In this document: piece after piece, positions 6,663 through 15,341 of the stretch | How the letters are laid out: each line of letters opens with the position of its first letter | How positions within the stretch are numbered: the stretch's first letter is position 1 | NCBI GenBank assembly: GCA_019637915.1 | Contig: JAHBUV010000001.1 | Span: 248,001-312,000, forward strand | Length of the DNA: 64,000 nt | Origin: Pseudobdellovibrionaceae bacterium | GTDB taxonomy: Bacteria > Bdellovibrionota > Bdellovibrionia > Bdellovibrionales > Bdellovibrionaceae | Direction of reading: 5' to 3' | Notes under the pieces: model-generated | Databases searched by the model: none | The model's input: only the letters and a program-made list of their open reading frames with translations | Told to the model about the DNA's origin: nothing | Position numbers and translations under genes: made by a program

Positions 6663-8516
6663 TTAACGGACCCCGCCGCTATTGGCGGGCGCCTGACCGC
6701 TGCCCGTCTCATCGATCACCGGGGCCGGCGGCGGAGGAGGCGGCGGGGGCGGGACCGGCGGTTGACAGGTGTCGGCCGTCGGATTGACCACGCAAGGATC
6801 CTGCGGAACCGGATCCGGGTTGTTGCCCGGCGGCGGTTGCGGCGGCACGTACACCGGCGTGTTCACTTTTTTGTCGTCGCCGAAGCACCAGATGACGCAA
6901 GCGACGATTCCCGCCACCACGACGCCACCGATGATCCACGGGGTCCAATTGGTTTCTTCCGCGACCACCGCCGGCGGAGGCGGCGGCGGGGCCGGAATCA
7001 CCACGGGCGGGCAGCTCATCGCGGCCTTTTCGCCCGGTGTCGGCGGCACGTTGCCTTCGCACATGCAATCGCCGCCCGGTCCCGGCATGGAGCCCGGAAT
7101 GGTCGCCACGCAATTGACGGCGGCGACGCCTTCGACTTGTTTCGGCATGAAGCGCAGCAGGGCCATTTTGCGTTTTCTGATTTCCTCGCAGGCCGACTGC
7201 TGATCTTCGCGCTTCTTCTGGATCTTCGCACCGCGGTCCGAATCGCAGGCCGCGACGGCGCTGTCGATGAAGTTGTTCAGCCCCATCAGCTCTTTTTCGA
7301 TGAGTTTGTAGTCCTCTTCGTGCAGTTCGCCCTTGTCGTTGAAGCGAAGCTTGACGTTTTTCCCCTGGGCCTTCACCCAGGACTCGACGATGCGCTTGGC
7401 GTTGGCCACGTCGTTTTCACTCTTCAGCGGCGACATGTTGTTGCAGGTCTTCGTGGCGTACTTGATGTCCTGGCGGCCCACGCAATAGGGCGACCCGCCG
7501 CCCTGGAAACCGTACACCAGGGGATTGCAGGGGTAACCGCCGCTGCCGCAAACCTCGGTTTTCCCGGTTTTCTGGGCATTGGGGAATGTCTCGACGAATT
7601 GACGGCTGACCTGCTGGGCCCAATCCTGCTTTCCGGCCGCGTCACCGCCGCAGGAACCGCCTCTTTCGTCGTACTTCGAGATGTAACCCGCCACCACGCA
7701 AGTATCCAGAGGCGCGGGGATCGTCTCCTTGCCACCCTTCTTCGCCGCGCCTGATTTCGGGCGCGGCACCGGTTTCGGCGGCGCGCAGAAAGCGCTCTCG
7801 CCCACCACCCAGCGGGCGATGACCTCGAAAGCCGGCGACCAGCGGAAGGACGCCGTCGTCTCCTCGAGGTAGGCCTCGCGCTGGCCTTCCAGGACCTGAG
7901 CGGACAAATCCATCAGGTAGCGCAGCTGCAGGAAGTAAAGGGCGCGTTTTTCCGGCGACATGTTCGCGTACTCGCGCGCCGTCAGCACGATGGACGCCTT
8001 CAACGGGTTCACCGGCTGCGTTTTGCGCAGCATTTTCTTGAAGTACTCGTCTTTGCTGAACAGCTTTTTCGCGAAAGCGTCGGGATTGTGGTAGTCCGCC
8101 GCCGTCATGCGCACGCTGCCCACCTGGACGTAGCCTTCGCCCTCCTTGGTCTGACCGCTGGTCAGCGTGTAGCTCTGGCCGTTCTGGTGGGTGAAATGCA
8201 GGCGGGTCTGCTCGCGGCCGTCGGCGTCCTTGAACGTGGACACCGAGACTTGCGGCATCTTCTCCAGGCGGTGCATCGCCGCCCATTCGTCGAACTTGGC
8301 CCGCATGGCTTCCGGGTACCAGGCGCGGAAGCGGCGATGAAATTCCGCCACCGTCAGGGTGTTCTTCGGATTGTCGAAGCCCGAGGCGCGCAGGAAGTTT
8401 TTCATCTGTTCGCGGCGCTGGTCCTGAGCTTTTGCTCCTTCGGCGACGGGGCTCAGCACCAGGGTCGCGGAAGCCAGGGTGATCGAAAGCGCGCGCAGGC
8501 TTTTCATCCAATTCAT
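6663..8516 (-). CDS. Large secreted protein with C-terminal membrane helix and proline-rich tail, function unknown
   Basis: A 617-residue protein starting at ATG 8516; the Sec signal MNWMKSLRALSITLASATLV is followed by a cleavage-like AKA-Q near residue 30. The next 490 residues are not recognised. They include a Cys/Gly-rich segment (CGSGGYPCNPLVYGFQGG, then YCVGRQDIKYATKTC) that could hold several disulfides. Around residues 524-543 a single hydrophobic helix (WIIGGVVVAGIVACVIW) occurs, followed by 74 residues dominated by proline, including an uninterrupted run of nine, with two more cysteines. With an N-terminal signal and one C-terminal helix, the bulk should be periplasmic with a short proline tail across the membrane. 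It is likely co-transcribed with the RDD protein, so a membrane complex is possible. Confidence 0.7.
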   Translation of the reverse strand: MNWMKSLRALSITLASATLVLSPVAEGAKAQDQRREQMKNFLRASGFDNPKNTLTVAEFHRRFRAWYPEAMRAKFDEWAAMHRLEKMPQVSVSTFKDADGREQTRLHFTHQNGQSYTLTSGQTKEGEGYVQVGSVRMTAADYHNPDAFAKKLFSKDEYFKKMLRKTQPVNPLKASIVLTAREYANMSPEKRALYFLQLRYLMDLSAQVLEGQREAYLEETTASFRWSPAFEVIARWVVGESAFCAPPKPVPRPKSGAAKKGGKETIPAPLDTCVVAGYISKYDERGGSCGGDAAGKQDWAQQVSRQFVETFPNAQKTGKTEVCGSGGYPCNPLVYGFQGGGSPYCVGRQDIKYATKTCNNMSPLKSENDVANAKRIVESWVKAQGKNVKLRFNDKGELHEEDYKLIEKELMGLNNFIDSAVAACDSDRGAKIQKKREDQQSACEEIRKRKMALLRFMPKQVEGVAAVNCVATIPGSMPGPGGDCMCEGNVPPTPGEKAAMSCPPVVIPAPPPPPPAVVAEETNWTPWIIGGVVVAGIVACVIWCFGDDKKVNTPVYVPPQPPPGNNPDPVPQDPCVVNPTADTCQPPVPPPPPPPPPAPVIDETGSGQAPANSGGVR

Positions 8517-8654
8517 GAAGACCTCATTTTTTTGGAAAATGTCTCTCCTGGAGATTTTCTCCCGAACGACGGGGAAACTGAAGTCCCCTTCCCCACAAGC
8601 TGGACCTTCGTCGGAAAGCTTGAAGCCCCCGGGGAAGAAGGCTAAGCTCCCCCC

Positions 8655-9713
8655 ATGCCCACATTGGACACCGACAAATTCCTTCAAGTCCAGGTCTTGT
8701 ACTCTTTCCTTGAGGCCGAGCCCTACGTGCTTCTGGGCCTCCTCGCGTTCTCCTGCTGGTTGTTTTATTATTTCTTCCTGCAGGACGTCTCCGAGGAGCG
8801 GCACCGCAACCTCAAGCGCCATTTCCAGACCCTGACCCGGCACTTCCTGCTGCTGACGGTGTTCTTCGGCCTTTTCCTTTTCTGCCGCGAGGGCGCGGAC
8901 CAGCTGACGACCCTGCAGAGGCTGGCGCCCTATTTCGGTTTTTTCGCCTTCCTCTGGGGGGCCATCGTCTTCGTGAAGTCCTGCCGCCTGTGGGTGCTGC
9001 AGTACCTGTTCATGCAGTCGATGCGCGAGGGCGTGCCCCTGCTCATCGTGAACGTGTTCTCGCTGCTGCTCTCGGGGGCCATCGCCTTCTGGGCGGTGTC
9101 GCGGCTCTTCGGCCTGCAGCTCGGACCCCTGGTCGCCACCTCTGCCGCGTTCTCCATCATCCTCGGTCTCGCCATGCAGGACACGCTGGGCAACCTGTTC
9201 GCCGGCATCTCCCTGCAGATCGACAAGAACTTCGAGATCGGCGACTGGGTGGAGGTCGTCAACGGCATCCAGCGCTGCACGGGCCAGGTCAAGGAGATCA
9301 GCTGGCGCAGCGTTTTACTGGTCGGTTTTTCCGACGAGCTCATCACCGTCCCCAACCGCGTGATGGCGCAGGCGCAGATCTCGAACTTCTCGCCGCCGGA
9401 TCAGCCCATCGTGCGCAGCCAGCTCTTCCGCCTGCCCTACGGGGCCAATGTGGACCTCGCCAAGGACCTCCTCGAGCGGGCCGCCGCCGAGATCTCCGAG
9501 ATCCGCGGGCTGCCGGCCCCCCTCGCCTATGTCCATGAGTCGACGGATTCCTGGCTGGGCGTGAAATTGATTTATTTCCTCGACTCCTACGGGGCGCAAT
9601 TCACGGTCGGGGACAAGGTGCTCCGGAAAGGCGTTGACAGCCTCGCCCAAAATGGGATTCAACTCGCTCGGACCGAGTACATCATCCACCGGGATCCGGG
9701 ACAGGGAAAATGA
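8655..9713 (+). CDS. MscS-family mechanosensitive channel
   Basis: A 352-residue inner-membrane protein. Four to five hydrophobic helices occupy residues about 20-190, and the last one carries the MscS pore-lining pattern (LVATSAAFSIILGLAMQDTLGN). It is followed by the beta-domain signature FAGISLQIDKNFEIGDWVEV and VGFSDELITVPNRVM, then the alpha/beta cytoplasmic domain. Proteins of this type open under membrane tension and release solutes during hypo-osmotic shock. The stop overlaps the ttcA start by 4 bp (ATGA), so the two are translationally coupled; the functional reason is not obvious. Confidence 0.9.
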   Translation: MPTLDTDKFLQVQVLYSFLEAEPYVLLGLLAFSCWLFYYFFLQDVSEERHRNLKRHFQTLTRHFLLLTVFFGLFLFCREGADQLTTLQRLAPYFGFFAFLWGAIVFVKSCRLWVLQYLFMQSMREGVPLLIVNVFSLLLSGAIAFWAVSRLFGLQLGPLVATSAAFSIILGLAMQDTLGNLFAGISLQIDKNFEIGDWVEVVNGIQRCTGQVKEISWRSVLLVGFSDELITVPNRVMAQAQISNFSPPDQPIVRSQLFRLPYGANVDLAKDLLERAAAEISEIRGLPAPLAYVHESTDSWLGVKLIYFLDSYGAQFTVGDKVLRKGVDSLAQNGIQLARTEYIIHRDPGQGK

Positions 9714-10489
9714 GCGTCGATTTCGAACATCCGCTGGCGATCAAAATCCGCAAGGACATCGTGCGCGCCGTGGCCGACTACGACATGATCGAGGCGGGCG
9801 ACCGCCTGATGGTTTGTGTCTCCGGCGGCAAGGACTCGAGCGTTTTGCTCGCCCTGCTCACCGAGATCGGCCGTCGCGCCGAACGCAAATTCGAATTGGA
9901 AGCCGTGATCCTCGATCAGAAGCAGCCCGGCTTCGACGCCGGCGAATTCCAGGCCTGGGTCGAAAAGCTCGGCGTGAAACTGACCATCCTGGAGCGCGAC
10001 ACCTACTCCATCGTCACGGAAAAAATCAAGGAAGGCACCTTCTGCTCGCTGTGCTCGCGCCTGCGCCGGGCCATTCTCTACGATCACGCCGTCGACAACG
10101 GCTTCACCAAGGTCGTCCTCGGACATCATCGCGACGACCTGATCGAGACGGCGCTCCTGAACCTGTTCTACACCGGCAAGATGGCCTCGATGCCGCCGAA
10201 GCTGCGCTCGGATGACGGCCGCAACATCCTCGTGCGCCCCCTCGCCTACGTGCAGGAGGCCGACGTGGCGCAACTCGCGAAGGAATGGAACGTGCCGATC
10301 CTGCCCTGCAATCTTTGCGGCAGTCAGGAAGGCCTCAAGCGCAAACGCATGAAAAAACTCATGCGGGATCTCGAAAACGAGATCCCGCACATCGGTTCTT
10401 CCGTGATGACGGCGCTCGCGAACGTCAAGCCGTCTCAGTTGCTGGACCGGGAGCTCTGGGATTTTTCCTCTTTCGGCTTGAGGGAGTAG
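9710..10489 (+). CDS. ttcA: tRNA 2-thiocytidine biosynthesis protein TtcA
   Basis: A 259-residue ATP-dependent tRNA thiolase that makes 2-thiocytidine at tRNA position 32. It has the PP-loop SGGKDSS, the first Cys pair CSLCSRLRR that helps hold a [4Fe-4S] cluster, GHHRDDLIETALLNLFYTGKMASMPP typical of the TtcA group, and a further CNLCGSQEGLKRKRMK motif. Length and motif order match the short TtcA family. The start overlaps the MscS stop. The last 55 bp overlap the end of the oppositely oriented response-regulator gene, so the two 3' ends are antisense to each other. Confidence 0.93.
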   Translation: MSVDFEHPLAIKIRKDIVRAVADYDMIEAGDRLMVCVSGGKDSSVLLALLTEIGRRAERKFELEAVILDQKQPGFDAGEFQAWVEKLGVKLTILERDTYSIVTEKIKEGTFCSLCSRLRRAILYDHAVDNGFTKVVLGHHRDDLIETALLNLFYTGKMASMPPKLRSDDGRNILVRPLAYVQEADVAQLAKEWNVPILPCNLCGSQEGLKRKRMKKLMRDLENEIPHIGSSVMTALANVKPSQLLDRELWDFSSFGLRE

Positions 10490-11190
10490 CCGGCGCCGTA
10501 GACCGTGACGATCTCATGGTCGAAGCCGGCGATCTTGCGCCGCAGGCCCACGATGTGGGCGTCCACCGTGCGGTCGGAAACGTTCACGTCCTTCCAAACA
10601 CTGGTCAGGATCTGGCGACGGGGGTGAACCTCGTCGGGATTCATCAGGAAATAAGCCAGCAGGCGCGTTTCCAGAACGCTCAAGGGGCAACGGCGCCCCT
10701 CCACCATGGCTTCCATGCGCTCGAGGAAGAGGACCAGATTGCCCTTGGCGATCTCCTTCGGCAGGCGTTCCTCCAGACGACGGGTCTTCGCCGCCACTTT
10801 GGCCTTCAGCTCGGACATGGTGAACGGCTTTTCCAGGTAATCGTCGGCGCCGACGGAGTAGGCTTCCAGTTTCTGCTCGAGCTCGCGCCGTGAGCTCAAA
10901 ACCAGGATCGGGATGTGGCGGGTGCCGTCGTTCGAGCGCAATTGCTCGCAGGCCCAGAGACCGTCCTTGCGCGGCATGTTCATGTCCAGAATGACGATGT
11001 CGGGACGGTTGGCGCGCGCCAGACCGACGGCTTCCTCGCCGTCGGCCGCGTGCAGGATGCGATAATCCGGCGACAAGGCCATCTCCAGCACTTCGCGGGT
11101 TTCTTTGTCATCATCAACGATCAAAACGAGGAATTGATTCTGCTCTTTCATTTTCGTTCTCGAGGCGTCCGGTGCTGCAGGGTTTAACAT
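10435..11190 (-). CDS. OmpR/PhoB-type response regulator
   Basis: A 251-residue protein; ATG 11190 is chosen because GGAG lies 5 nt upstream. The receiver domain (residues 20-135) has the acidic triad D26-D28, phospho-acceptor Asp69 in VILDMNMPRKDG, and Lys121 in YLEKPF, so it should be phosphorylatable. The C-terminal winged-helix domain (about 150-245) ends with the typical VSDRTVDAHIVGLRRKI and VYGAGYSLKP strand-helix-wing pattern, indicating a DNA-binding transcription regulator. It lies 80 bp downstream of the sensor pair on the same strand and is their likely output, either directly or by phosphotransfer from the small partner. It overlaps ttcA convergently by 55 bp. Confidence 0.92.
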   Translation of the reverse strand: MLNPAAPDASRTKMKEQNQFLVLIVDDDKETREVLEMALSPDYRILHAADGEEAVGLARANRPDIVILDMNMPRKDGLWACEQLRSNDGTRHIPILVLSSRRELEQKLEAYSVGADDYLEKPFTMSELKAKVAAKTRRLEERLPKEIAKGNLVLFLERMEAMVEGRRCPLSVLETRLLAYFLMNPDEVHPRRQILTSVWKDVNVSDRTVDAHIVGLRRKIAGFDHEIVTVYGAGYSLKPKEEKSQSSRSSN

Positions 11191-11270
11191 AAACACTCCA
11201 TTATTTATAAACACCTTGCATTGAGCATGTTTCAGGATTGTTTCCCGTTCAAGGAAAAAACATTCCCGCG

Positions 11271-12935
11271 TCAGGGATAAATCATCGAATCGATGAGGTC
11301 CGTCAGCTCTTTCAATTTATACGGCTTTGGAAGGAACCGGCCTAGACCTTTCTGCACGGCAATATGATTTTGAATCTGCGTGCGGTGCTCGGTGAAAGCC
11401 GTTGCGAACAAAACGGGCAAATCAGGTTTGATTTCATGGATTTTCCGCAGCAGCTCGAAGCCGTCCATCGGGGCCATGTTGATGTCCGTCACCAACAGGC
11501 GGTAAAAATCGGGACGCCGGCGGAACTCCTCCAGGGCGCCCAGGGGATCCGAGGTGCAGAAACACGTCAGGCCCTGCGCCTGCAGGGCCTCCCGCACCAG
11601 TTCCACGACGGTCTCCTCGTCGTCGACGAAAAGAATCCCGTGGTTCGCCGAGAACGTCATCGGCAAAGGCGCGGCCTCCGCCGGGCGTTTTTCCCCGCCG
11701 GGCGACGTTTCGTTTTGCCCCAGACTTTGCTCGCGATCCTTGCGGCTCAAGGCCAAAATTTGCCGGACGAGATCACGGGCCCGCAACGTTCCCTGGAATA
11801 ATTTTTCACGCACGGGCGTGATCTCGTGGTCCGCCGGCAGAGTGTGTTCCAGGCGGTCAATGTGTCCGAACAGGATCGTCAGGATGTTGTTGAAGTCATG
11901 GGCGATACCGCCGGCGAAGCGTCCGATCGATTCCATTTTTTGGATCTGCCGCACTTGTTTTTCGTAAGCGCGGCGGTGGCGTTGATCGGCCTCCAGCCGC
12001 GCCACCTGCCTGAGCAGCAAATGCGACAGGAACAAAATGGAACCCACCCCCACCAGCATGAAGATCACGTGGATGAAACTCGACACCCGCCACGTGGCGT
12101 AGACGCTCGGTTGCGAGCGGCCCGCCACGGCGATGATCGGCGCCCCGGGCACCTGCCGGAAATAGGAGAGCTTCAGCAGGCCGTCGACCGGCGAAACACC
12201 GTAGAACCATCCCGATTCCCTCTTGCGCAGCTCCTGGAAAACCAACGACAAGTCCCTGAAGTTTTGTCCCAGCGCCTGCCGCACCTCGGGGTAACGCAAC
12301 AGCAGGGTGCCGTCGCGGGACAACACGAAAATCGCGTCGTGGCCCCAGATGCGCAGGTCAGAAAAAAAATGGTCGTAGAAACGCGTGTCGAGTGCTCCCC
12401 CCAGCAGGCCGATGTTTTTCCCCTGCGCGTCCGCGATGATGCGCACGAAGGGGACGAAGGCGCGGTCCTCGCCCAGGGAGCGGTCGATGTTCCCGATCCA
12501 CATGCCCTGATGCTCCAAACTCTTCATGCGCTCCAGGTCCGGGAGGTTGAATTTCGCGCCGACCGGCAGGAGGGGCTCGGTGGAGGCGATCAGGCGCGCC
12601 TGCGGATCCAGGACAAAAACAAAACCCAGTCCGCTGATGGGAACCATGTTGTCGTTCAGAAAAGCGCGCAAACGCGGCAGGGATCTCAACAAGCCCCGCA
12701 CGTCGCGCTCGGCGGACAGGCGCTCGTCGAGCTGGTGCACCGCCTGGAAAACGTTGGAAAGGTGCTCCGCGACCACCATGGTGACGTTGGCGGAGTTGCG
12801 GATGACCGGCCCTTTCGCCAGGCGGAAATCCCTCCAGACCGACAGCAGGGCCAACAGCGTGATCAAAGCGCAGGCGAGCAAGGTGGCGAACTTAACCTGG
12901 CGGCGGAAACTCTGCAGGGGGGCGAGTTTTCTCAT
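11271..12935 (-). CDS. Hybrid sensor protein lacking the kinase ATP-binding domain: dCache-like sensor, HisKA, receiver
   Basis: A 554-residue inner-membrane protein. TM1 is at about 17-35, then a periplasmic Cache-type sensor (about 40-280; ISGLGFVFVLDPQARLIAS, FVLSRDGTLLLRYP), TM2 at about 285-308 and a coiled coil. The dimerisation/phospho-acceptor domain IGRFAGGIAHDFNN has an intact His346. After LVRQILALSRKD (about 400) there is only a 30-residue linker before an intact receiver domain with FVDDEE, Asp484 in LLVTDINMAP and Lys537 in FLPKPYK. No N, G1, F or G2 box is present, so the protein cannot bind ATP as a normal histidine kinase. The start overlaps the stop of the larger kinase by 4 bp (ATGA). 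It is best read as the substrate half of a two-protein kinase. Confidence 0.88.
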   Translation of the reverse strand: MRKLAPLQSFRRQVKFATLLACALITLLALLSVWRDFRLAKGPVIRNSANVTMVVAEHLSNVFQAVHQLDERLSAERDVRGLLRSLPRLRAFLNDNMVPISGLGFVFVLDPQARLIASTEPLLPVGAKFNLPDLERMKSLEHQGMWIGNIDRSLGEDRAFVPFVRIIADAQGKNIGLLGGALDTRFYDHFFSDLRIWGHDAIFVLSRDGTLLLRYPEVRQALGQNFRDLSLVFQELRKRESGWFYGVSPVDGLLKLSYFRQVPGAPIIAVAGRSQPSVYATWRVSSFIHVIFMLVGVGSILFLSHLLLRQVARLEADQRHRRAYEKQVRQIQKMESIGRFAGGIAHDFNNILTILFGHIDRLEHTLPADHEITPVREKLFQGTLRARDLVRQILALSRKDREQSLGQNETSPGGEKRPAEAAPLPMTFSANHGILFVDDEETVVELVREALQAQGLTCFCTSDPLGALEEFRRRPDFYRLLVTDINMAPMDGFELLRKIHEIKPDLPVLFATAFTEHRTQIQNHIAVQKGLGRFLPKPYKLKELTDLIDSMIYP

Positions 12936-15031
12936 GGCGACACCACGCTGTCGTTGCCGTCGTTTTTATCCGTGAAAAACCCCATCTGCTGCAGACTGAA
13001 GAGAAGGTCGTTGAAGCCATAGGGTTTGCGCAGGATCACCGTGTTGGGCGGCAGCTCCACCGGTCCGACGGAATCGCTCTTCACGGTCAACAGTCCCACC
13101 AGCTGCGGATTGTAGCGCCGGGCTTCGCGGAGCAGGGCCACGCCGCTCGTCGGCGGCAGATCCTCCTCGACCACGAGCAAGCGGTACGACTTCGGATGCC
13201 GGCGCAGCTCCTCCAGGGCCTTCGCCCCGTCCGTCAGGCACAGGGCCTGAATGCCCGAGCTTTCGAAGAAATCGCGCACCAGGATCATCACCGCCGTCTC
13301 GCCGTCGACGAAGAGGATGCCGGGGCTGCGGTGGTTCTCCCCTTCCGCGGAACGGCTCACGGAGCGCGCCGGCCAGCGGATGCGGGCGTTGGTGCCCCGT
13401 CCGGGCTCGCTTTCCAGGTGCAGATGCCCGCGCTGCAGGTTGACGATCTCGCGCACGATGGGAAGCCCCATGCCGAGCCCCTGACCATGGCCCTTCGTGG
13501 TGAAGTACGGATCGAAAACGCGGTCCTTGTTCTGCCTCTCGATGCCGACGCCGGTGTCGGAAATTTCCAGCTCCACGTCGTGACCCTGGCGCCGCACGAA
13601 CAGACCCAGGACGCCGCCGTGGTCCTTCATGGCATCGACGGCGTTGGCGCACAGATTGAGGATCACCTGATAGACCTGCGTCGGGTCGGCGTCGATCTGC
13701 ACGTCTTCGGATTCGCGCTGCAAATGAATTTGAATGCTCGGCGGCAAGCCGGCGCGCAGGAACAGCGCGATCTCCTCGCAGAGCTCCCCCACGTGCACGG
13801 CCTGACGGGCCGGGCGGTGAAAACGCGTGAAGGCGAGGATCTGCTGCACCAGATCCCGCGCGCGCCCCAGAGCCGTGCGGATTTTCTTCAGGGAATCGAG
13901 GGCCGTCGGTTGGTCGTTGACCCTTTTTTCAATCCACTCCACCTGGCCCGACATCACGGTGAGGGCGCTGTTGAAATCCCGCGCCACGCCGGAGGCCAGG
14001 CGCCCGATGGCCTCGAGATTCGAAGTCGCCCGCGTGCGCTGCTCGAGCTGCTCGATGTCCTTTTCCTCTTGCTCGATCTTGTTGAGGTGCGCGAAGAGGT
14101 AATATCCCAGGAACCCCACGCCCACGATCATGAAAAAGGCCAGGGCCACGCGCTGGTAAAGGGCCACCCACCAGCCGGCGTACATCGCCCCCCGTCCGTA
14201 CACCAGGAGCACGAAATAGGGGTAATGCTCCGAGCGCCGGAAGCTGTAGAAGGAGTCGATGTTCTCGATGGGGGAATAGTCCTCGAGCACGCCGCTGACC
14301 TGCCGGTCCACCATCTCGTAGACCAGCTGCTGGCCGCGCAGGTTGCGGCCGATCAGTTCCTCGCGGACCGGATAGCGCAACAGGATCTGGCCGCTGCGCA
14401 AACGGATGCTGGTGCGCAGATTCTCATCGCCGGCGATCTGTTTGAAGAGACGGTGGTAATAGTCCTGATCCAGGCCGCTGCCCACCACCGCCAGCAACCG
14501 ACCGCGGGCGTCCCGGGCGACGCGACTGAAGGAGATCACCCGGCGCTTGCGCGTTTCCGGGTCCACCAGGGCGTTGAAGATCACCTGCGAGCCGGTGGTG
14601 TCCCGGGAAAGCTCCGTGAGGGTGCGCAAATCCAGGTCATCGGGCCGCACCAGGTCCGGATGGGTGCTCGCCAATAATTTTCCTTGAGAGGACAACAAAC
14701 AGGTGAACGAGGCCCCGCGCGCGCGCGTCTGATGGCGCTTGAGCAAAGCATCCAGGCGCGCCGGATCCCGCAGCAGGCCGGGGTCGGCCTCGATGCTCTT
14801 GACCGTCATCTCCATGGAGTGGTCCAAGGTGGAAACAGCCTGATCCACCTGCTCGATCAACAAGCGGGCGAGGTTTCCGGAGTCGCGCGCGTAAACATTG
14901 TAAACGCCCCGGTACTCGATCCACAAAGACAGGCCCAGGGTCAGGAAAATCAGGAAAATCACGGCCCCCAGATAGACCCGAATCAGGGTCTTCAATCGAT
15001 CCAGGGGTTGGCGCTCTCCTGAGAAAAACAT
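12932..15031 (-). CDS. Hybrid sensor kinase with intact ATP-binding domain but no phospho-acceptor His or receiver Asp
   Basis: A 699-residue protein. TM1 is at about 18-38, then a Cache-type periplasmic sensor (about 40-285), TM2 at about 293-315 and a coiled coil. In the HisKA motif IGRLASGVARDFNS the phospho-acceptor position is Arg351 (codon CGG), not His. The ATPase domain is complete: N box NLCANAVDAM (Asn459/Asn463), G1 SDTGVGI, F box FDPYFTTK and G2 GQGLGMGL. The C-terminal receiver is degenerate: FVDGE instead of DDE, and Glu622 (VVEEDLPP) where the neighbour has Asp484, though Lys669 (LRKPYG) remains. So the enzyme can bind ATP but has no acceptor of its own. No Shine-Dalgarno is visible before ATG 15031 (CTCCCCCC). 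It is translationally coupled to the downstream partner. Confidence 0.9.
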   Translation of the reverse strand: MFFSGERQPLDRLKTLIRVYLGAVIFLIFLTLGLSLWIEYRGVYNVYARDSGNLARLLIEQVDQAVSTLDHSMEMTVKSIEADPGLLRDPARLDALLKRHQTRARGASFTCLLSSQGKLLASTHPDLVRPDDLDLRTLTELSRDTTGSQVIFNALVDPETRKRRVISFSRVARDARGRLLAVVGSGLDQDYYHRLFKQIAGDENLRTSIRLRSGQILLRYPVREELIGRNLRGQQLVYEMVDRQVSGVLEDYSPIENIDSFYSFRRSEHYPYFVLLVYGRGAMYAGWWVALYQRVALAFFMIVGVGFLGYYLFAHLNKIEQEEKDIEQLEQRTRATSNLEAIGRLASGVARDFNSALTVMSGQVEWIEKRVNDQPTALDSLKKIRTALGRARDLVQQILAFTRFHRPARQAVHVGELCEEIALFLRAGLPPSIQIHLQRESEDVQIDADPTQVYQVILNLCANAVDAMKDHGGVLGLFVRRQGHDVELEISDTGVGIERQNKDRVFDPYFTTKGHGQGLGMGLPIVREIVNLQRGHLHLESEPGRGTNARIRWPARSVSRSAEGENHRSPGILFVDGETAVMILVRDFFESSGIQALCLTDGAKALEELRRHPKSYRLLVVEEDLPPTSGVALLREARRYNPQLVGLLTVKSDSVGPVELPPNTVILRKPYGFNDLLFSLQQMGFFTDKNDGNDSVVSP

Positions 15032-15199
15032 GGGGGGAGTTTAAAGCGAAAATTCCTCGAACGCAAAAAAACTCCCTTTTAAGAAGTTCTTTTCAGATCA
15101 CCCACGATGAGGCTGATTTTGAAAAACAAGGAAGATTGAAATCGGACAGGAAGTTTTTTGGTGGCGGCAGGAAAAAGCGTTTTCAATGGGGGAAAAAAT

Positions 15200-15275
15200 T
15201 GGTGGTCACTGCAGGACTCGAACCTGCGACCCCCTCCATGTCAAGGAGATGCGCTACCAACTGCGCCAAGTGACC
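15200..15275 (-). tRNA. tRNA-Val (anticodon GAC), CCA encoded
   Basis: On the minus strand the acceptor arm GGTCACT pairs with AGTGACC, followed by discriminator A and an encoded CCA (15200-15202). The D arm is GCGC-AGTTGGTA-GCGC, the anticodon stem TCTCC/GGAGG encloses the loop TTGACAT with anticodon GAC, and the T arm is GCAGG-TTCGAGT-CCTGC. The anticodon GAC reads GUC (Val). It lies 66 bp beyond the end of the glycosyltransferase gene's upstream neighbour region and 168 bp upstream-side of the sensor kinase start, all on the same strand. Confidence 0.95.
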
Positions 15276-15341
15276 ACATCGCAAAGGAGCCATAAAGTGC
15301 GCGAAAGCCCGGATTGGAGCAAGCATCGACGCATTGTGTCT

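Noticed and set aside
12932-15031. Arg351 as a sequencing error for His
   Set aside because: The codon is CGG, two changes from CAC or CAT, and the receiver Asp is also replaced. Two independent losses plus the complementary partner make error unlikely, though relatives should be checked.
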